A stretch of DNA of 64,000 nucleotides. It comes from Dulcicalothrix desertica PCC 7102. Lineage in GTDB: Bacteria > Cyanobacteriota > Cyanobacteriia > Cyanobacteriales > Nostocaceae. The stretch's first letter is position 1, and every line of letters begins with the position of its first letter. The stretch lies in NCBI RefSeq assembly GCF_003991905.1, contig NZ_RSCL01000007.1:343475-407474 (forward strand), read 5' to 3'. Positions 62,024-64,000 of this stretch are shown here, piece after piece. The notes below the pieces were generated by a model that was not told the DNA's origin, ran no database searches, and worked only from the letters and a program-made list of their open reading frames with translations. The translations under genes were made by a program, and so were the position numbers.

Positions 62024-62659
62024 GTGAGCAGAATCCGCGAACCAATTGCTAGCCTCCTTCTTTATCATGCCTTCAAATGGTCGGTTGTGGCGCCTATGCT
62101 TCACGTATACTTCCGGGGAATAATTCATGGCATTGAAAATGTGCCACAAGAAGGTCCCCTGGTAGTAGTTAGCAACCACGCAAGCAATTATGACCCTCCA
62201 ATTGTGTCGAATTGTGTTCGCCGTCCTGTAGCATATATGGCAAAGAAAGAATTATTTGACATCCCTTTTTTAAGCAAGGCCATTCAGCTATACGGCGCCT
62301 ATCCCGTCAGTCGTGGCAGCGCTGACACCAAAGCCATTCGTGCTGCGTTGGAATACCTAGAAAACGGTTGGGCTGTTGGCGTATTTTTACAAGGCACACG
62401 TACCGAAACTGGTAAAATAACTGACCCCAAACGCGGCGCCGCACTACTCGCAGCCAAAGGTAATGCTCCCATATTACCTGTATCCTTATGGGGTACACAA
62501 GAAATTGAGCAAAAAGGCGCCATCCCTCGTCCAGCAGGTGTAACAGTACGAATAGGTCAATTAATAGAGGCGCCGACCTCTGGTAGTAAAGAAGAACTAG
62601 AAGAAATCACAAAAAAATGCGCCGACGCAATTAATGCGCTACACGACTTAGGTCGGTAA
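62024..62659 (+). CDS. plsC: 1-acyl-sn-glycerol-3-phosphate acyltransferase family protein
   Basis: This is a 211-residue membrane-associated acyltransferase starting at GTG 62024. The catalytic NHxxxxD motif is H52-D57 in VVSNHASNYDPP. Block II is YMAKKELFDIPF, block III FLQGTRTETGKITDPKRGAALLAA (usual form EGTRS), and block IV ILPVSLWG. It acylates lysophosphatidate to phosphatidate in membrane lipid synthesis. Cyanobacteria carry several paralogues, so this may be a secondary one. The FLQGTR in place of FPEGTR is a notable deviation but is seen in some relatives. Confidence 0.9.
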   Translation: MSRIREPIASLLLYHAFKWSVVAPMLHVYFRGIIHGIENVPQEGPLVVVSNHASNYDPPIVSNCVRRPVAYMAKKELFDIPFLSKAIQLYGAYPVSRGSADTKAIRAALEYLENGWAVGVFLQGTRTETGKITDPKRGAALLAAKGNAPILPVSLWGTQEIEQKGAIPRPAGVTVRIGQLIEAPTSGSKEELEEITKKCADAINALHDLGR

Positions 62660-62768
62660 CACTTCTTACTCCTAGGGATGAACTTAAATACGCTCAAAGG
62701 AAGTACTCACGCACCCTTTAATTCTGCTAAGTTAGCTTCAAATAAAAAAAAAGCGATAAATACTTGGT

Positions 62769-63809
62769 ATGACAGGGTTAGAAGCTAAAAATATATGGTC
62801 GCGACTTAGCAGTTCATCGTTAGTTCGTTTTCTGCTGTTTGTTGCATGTGGGTGGGCAAGTGTTCAACTACTAGCTTATTTTGAATCGATAATTGTTATT
62901 TTTGCATTTGCTGCAATTATTGCTTTTTTACTTAGCTACCCAGTCAAATGGTTAACACGTTACATACCACATAGTGTTGCAACAATATTAATTTTTTTGA
63001 TTAGCATGACTATTATTGCAGGAGTAACTGTTACTGTTGGTTTGACGATTATATCGCAAGGACAGCAGTTAATTGACAGCGTTACTCGGTTTTTAGATTC
63101 ATTAGTACCCCTATCAAATCAGGTAGAAGAGTTTTTCCGTAGTCGTAATATCCAAATTGATTTGTCTGTTTTTGAAGCGCAGTTCCGAAATCAAGCATTA
63201 TCTTGGTTAGCCACAAGTTTAACTATATTTCAAGGCTTTATCACAAATTTTGTTACATTTATTTTTATTGCCGTTGTTGCTTTTTTCATGCTACTTGATG
63301 GCGGTAAATTATGGGAACTGATAATGAAAGCTGCACCCAAGCAACGAAGAACACATATCACAAAAATAGTTAGAAAAAACTTTTTAGGTTTTTTTCGTGG
63401 TCAGTTAATACTCACTTTGTTTTTAACTCTAAGTACGTTTATAGTATTTACTGTGCTTCAAGTTCCATTTGCTTTAATACTATCTGTAATGGTTGGCGTT
63501 ATAGATATAATTCCAGGGATAGGAGCAACTTTAGCGGTTGCTTTGGTAACTTTAATCGTGCTATCTCAAAGTGTTTGGTTAGCATTAAAGGTGTTGGTTG
63601 CTTGTATTGTTCTACAACAAATTCAAGATAATTTTATCTCTCCAAGGGTGATGCAAGGAGCATTAAATTTAAATCCTGTTGTCGTATTTTTTGCCTTATT
63701 AGTAGGTGCTAGAGTCGCAGGTTTATTAGGAATTTTTATCTCTATTCCCATTGCTGGTGTCATTGTATCTCTATTTGAAATTGATGAAATGAAAGCAGAA
63801 GTTGAATAA
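62769..63809 (+). CDS. AI-2E family transporter (YdiK/PerM-like)
   Basis: This is a 346-residue membrane protein with about eight hydrophobic segments. Typical blocks are FAAIIAFLLSYPVKWL, FIFIAVVAFFMLLDGGKLW near the middle, FFRGQLILTLFLTLSTFI and VGVIDIIPGIGATLAVALV, and QIQDNFISPRVMQGALNLNPVVVFFALLVGARVAGLLGIF near the end. The family includes the autoinducer-2 exporter TqsA and Na+/H+ antiporter-like members; many have unknown cargo. No quorum gene is nearby. Confidence 0.9.
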   Translation: MTGLEAKNIWSRLSSSSLVRFLLFVACGWASVQLLAYFESIIVIFAFAAIIAFLLSYPVKWLTRYIPHSVATILIFLISMTIIAGVTVTVGLTIISQGQQLIDSVTRFLDSLVPLSNQVEEFFRSRNIQIDLSVFEAQFRNQALSWLATSLTIFQGFITNFVTFIFIAVVAFFMLLDGGKLWELIMKAAPKQRRTHITKIVRKNFLGFFRGQLILTLFLTLSTFIVFTVLQVPFALILSVMVGVIDIIPGIGATLAVALVTLIVLSQSVWLALKVLVACIVLQQIQDNFISPRVMQGALNLNPVVVFFALLVGARVAGLLGIFISIPIAGVIVSLFEIDEMKAEVE

Positions 63810-63810
63810 A

Positions 63811-63835
63811 TGTAGAGACGTGATAATATTCCGTC
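63811..63835. repeat. Degenerate GTAGAGACG repeat
   Basis: TGTAGAGACGTGATAATATT then CCGTCT, a decayed member of the palindrome family, 2 bases beyond the AI-2E family transporter gene. Confidence 0.5.
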
Positions 63836-63895
63836 TGCCATATATCGTGAAAATAAGGTAAAATAAAAAACTAGTAAAGAATTATAAACACTAGG

Positions 63896-64000
63896 ATGTC
63901 AAATATTAGAATAGAGTTAATCGAAAACCTGGATGAAGCAGAATGGGATTGGCTAGTTCCTCATGCACAACGAGATGCAATTATTTTGGTGTCATCACAT
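63896..64000 (+). CDS. DUF2288-family protein, 5-prime end (partial)
   Basis: ATG at 63896 opens MSNIRIELIENLDEAEWDWL, then VPHAQRDAIILVSSH, running off the window after 35 codons. The DEAEWxWLxPHxxRDAIILV pattern is the N-terminus of the small DUF2288 family found in cyanobacteria and proteobacteria, with no known function. TAGGA just before the ATG is an acceptable ribosome site. Confidence 0.75.
   Translation, partial: MSNIRIELIENLDEAEWDWLVPHAQRDAIILVSSH

Overview
The window comes from a cyanobacterium, most likely a filamentous, Nostocales-like species. The evidence is a CO2-uptake NDH-1 cluster (ndhF/ndhD/CO2 hydration protein), a CruP-type lycopene cyclase homologue, a cyanobacteriochrome histidine kinase, a GUN4-kinase remnant, several Uma2 proteins, heptanucleotide short tandem repeats and many small interspersed palindromes. 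The DNA is AT-rich. The hexamer GGCGCC is nevertheless scattered through it (about 130 copies counted by eye), and the usual cyanobacterial HIP1 octamer GCGATCGC was not seen.

Layout. 1-5.7 kb: tail of a pentapeptide-repeat gene, then phosphoketolase, NAD-type GAPDH and transaldolase, all on + and separated by repeat-rich spacers; together they form a sugar-phosphate catabolic set. 6-8.2 kb: a GGCGCC-free accessory patch with an RHH/ParE toxin-antitoxin pair, gene remnants and a putative ADP-ribosyltransferase toxin domain. 8.3-12.5 kb: a lipoprotein, two tandem paralogous membrane proteins and cruP. 12.9-17.7 kb: a polysaccharide export cluster (GT4, Wzm-like and Wzt-like ABC transporter, GT2, small membrane protein). 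18.3-23.2 kb: ndhF-ndhD-CO2 hydration protein. 23.5-31.4 kb: mixed genes, including a large secreted repeat protein, a sterol desaturase-SDR fusion, a glycoside-hydrolase-like protein and an alkyltransferase-like protein.

31.5-33.6 kb: an IS607-family element (serine recombinase tnpA plus TnpB). It has split a 53-residue membrane-protein gene, and the insertion point can be read to the base. 34.5-36.9 kb: a hybrid kinase whose receiver lacks the phospho-acceptor Asp. 37.9-41.5 kb: marR with two MFS exporters and a shared candidate operator. 41.6-45.1 kb: Uma2, a hypothetical protein, aldo/keto reductase and a porin remnant. 45.2-48.3 kb: DXCF cyanobacteriochrome kinase with a response regulator, then a convergent DM13 lipoprotein. 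49-54.6 kb: BcsA-like glycosyltransferase, a lone AAA ATPase and two LEA-like Gly-zipper proteins. 55.7-64 kb: ExoD, an XRE protein, a GT39-like membrane protein, a Uma2/STPK-GUN4 chimeric pseudogene, a membrane-anchored PstS-like protein, PlsC, an AI-2E family transporter and the start of a DUF2288 gene.

A recurring theme is decay and remodelling by small repeats. At least six reading frames end inside interspersed repeats, two of them with C-termini encoded by a MITE-like C-run/G-run palindrome. No tRNA, rRNA or CRISPR array was found. All family assignments come from reading motifs; no database search was run.
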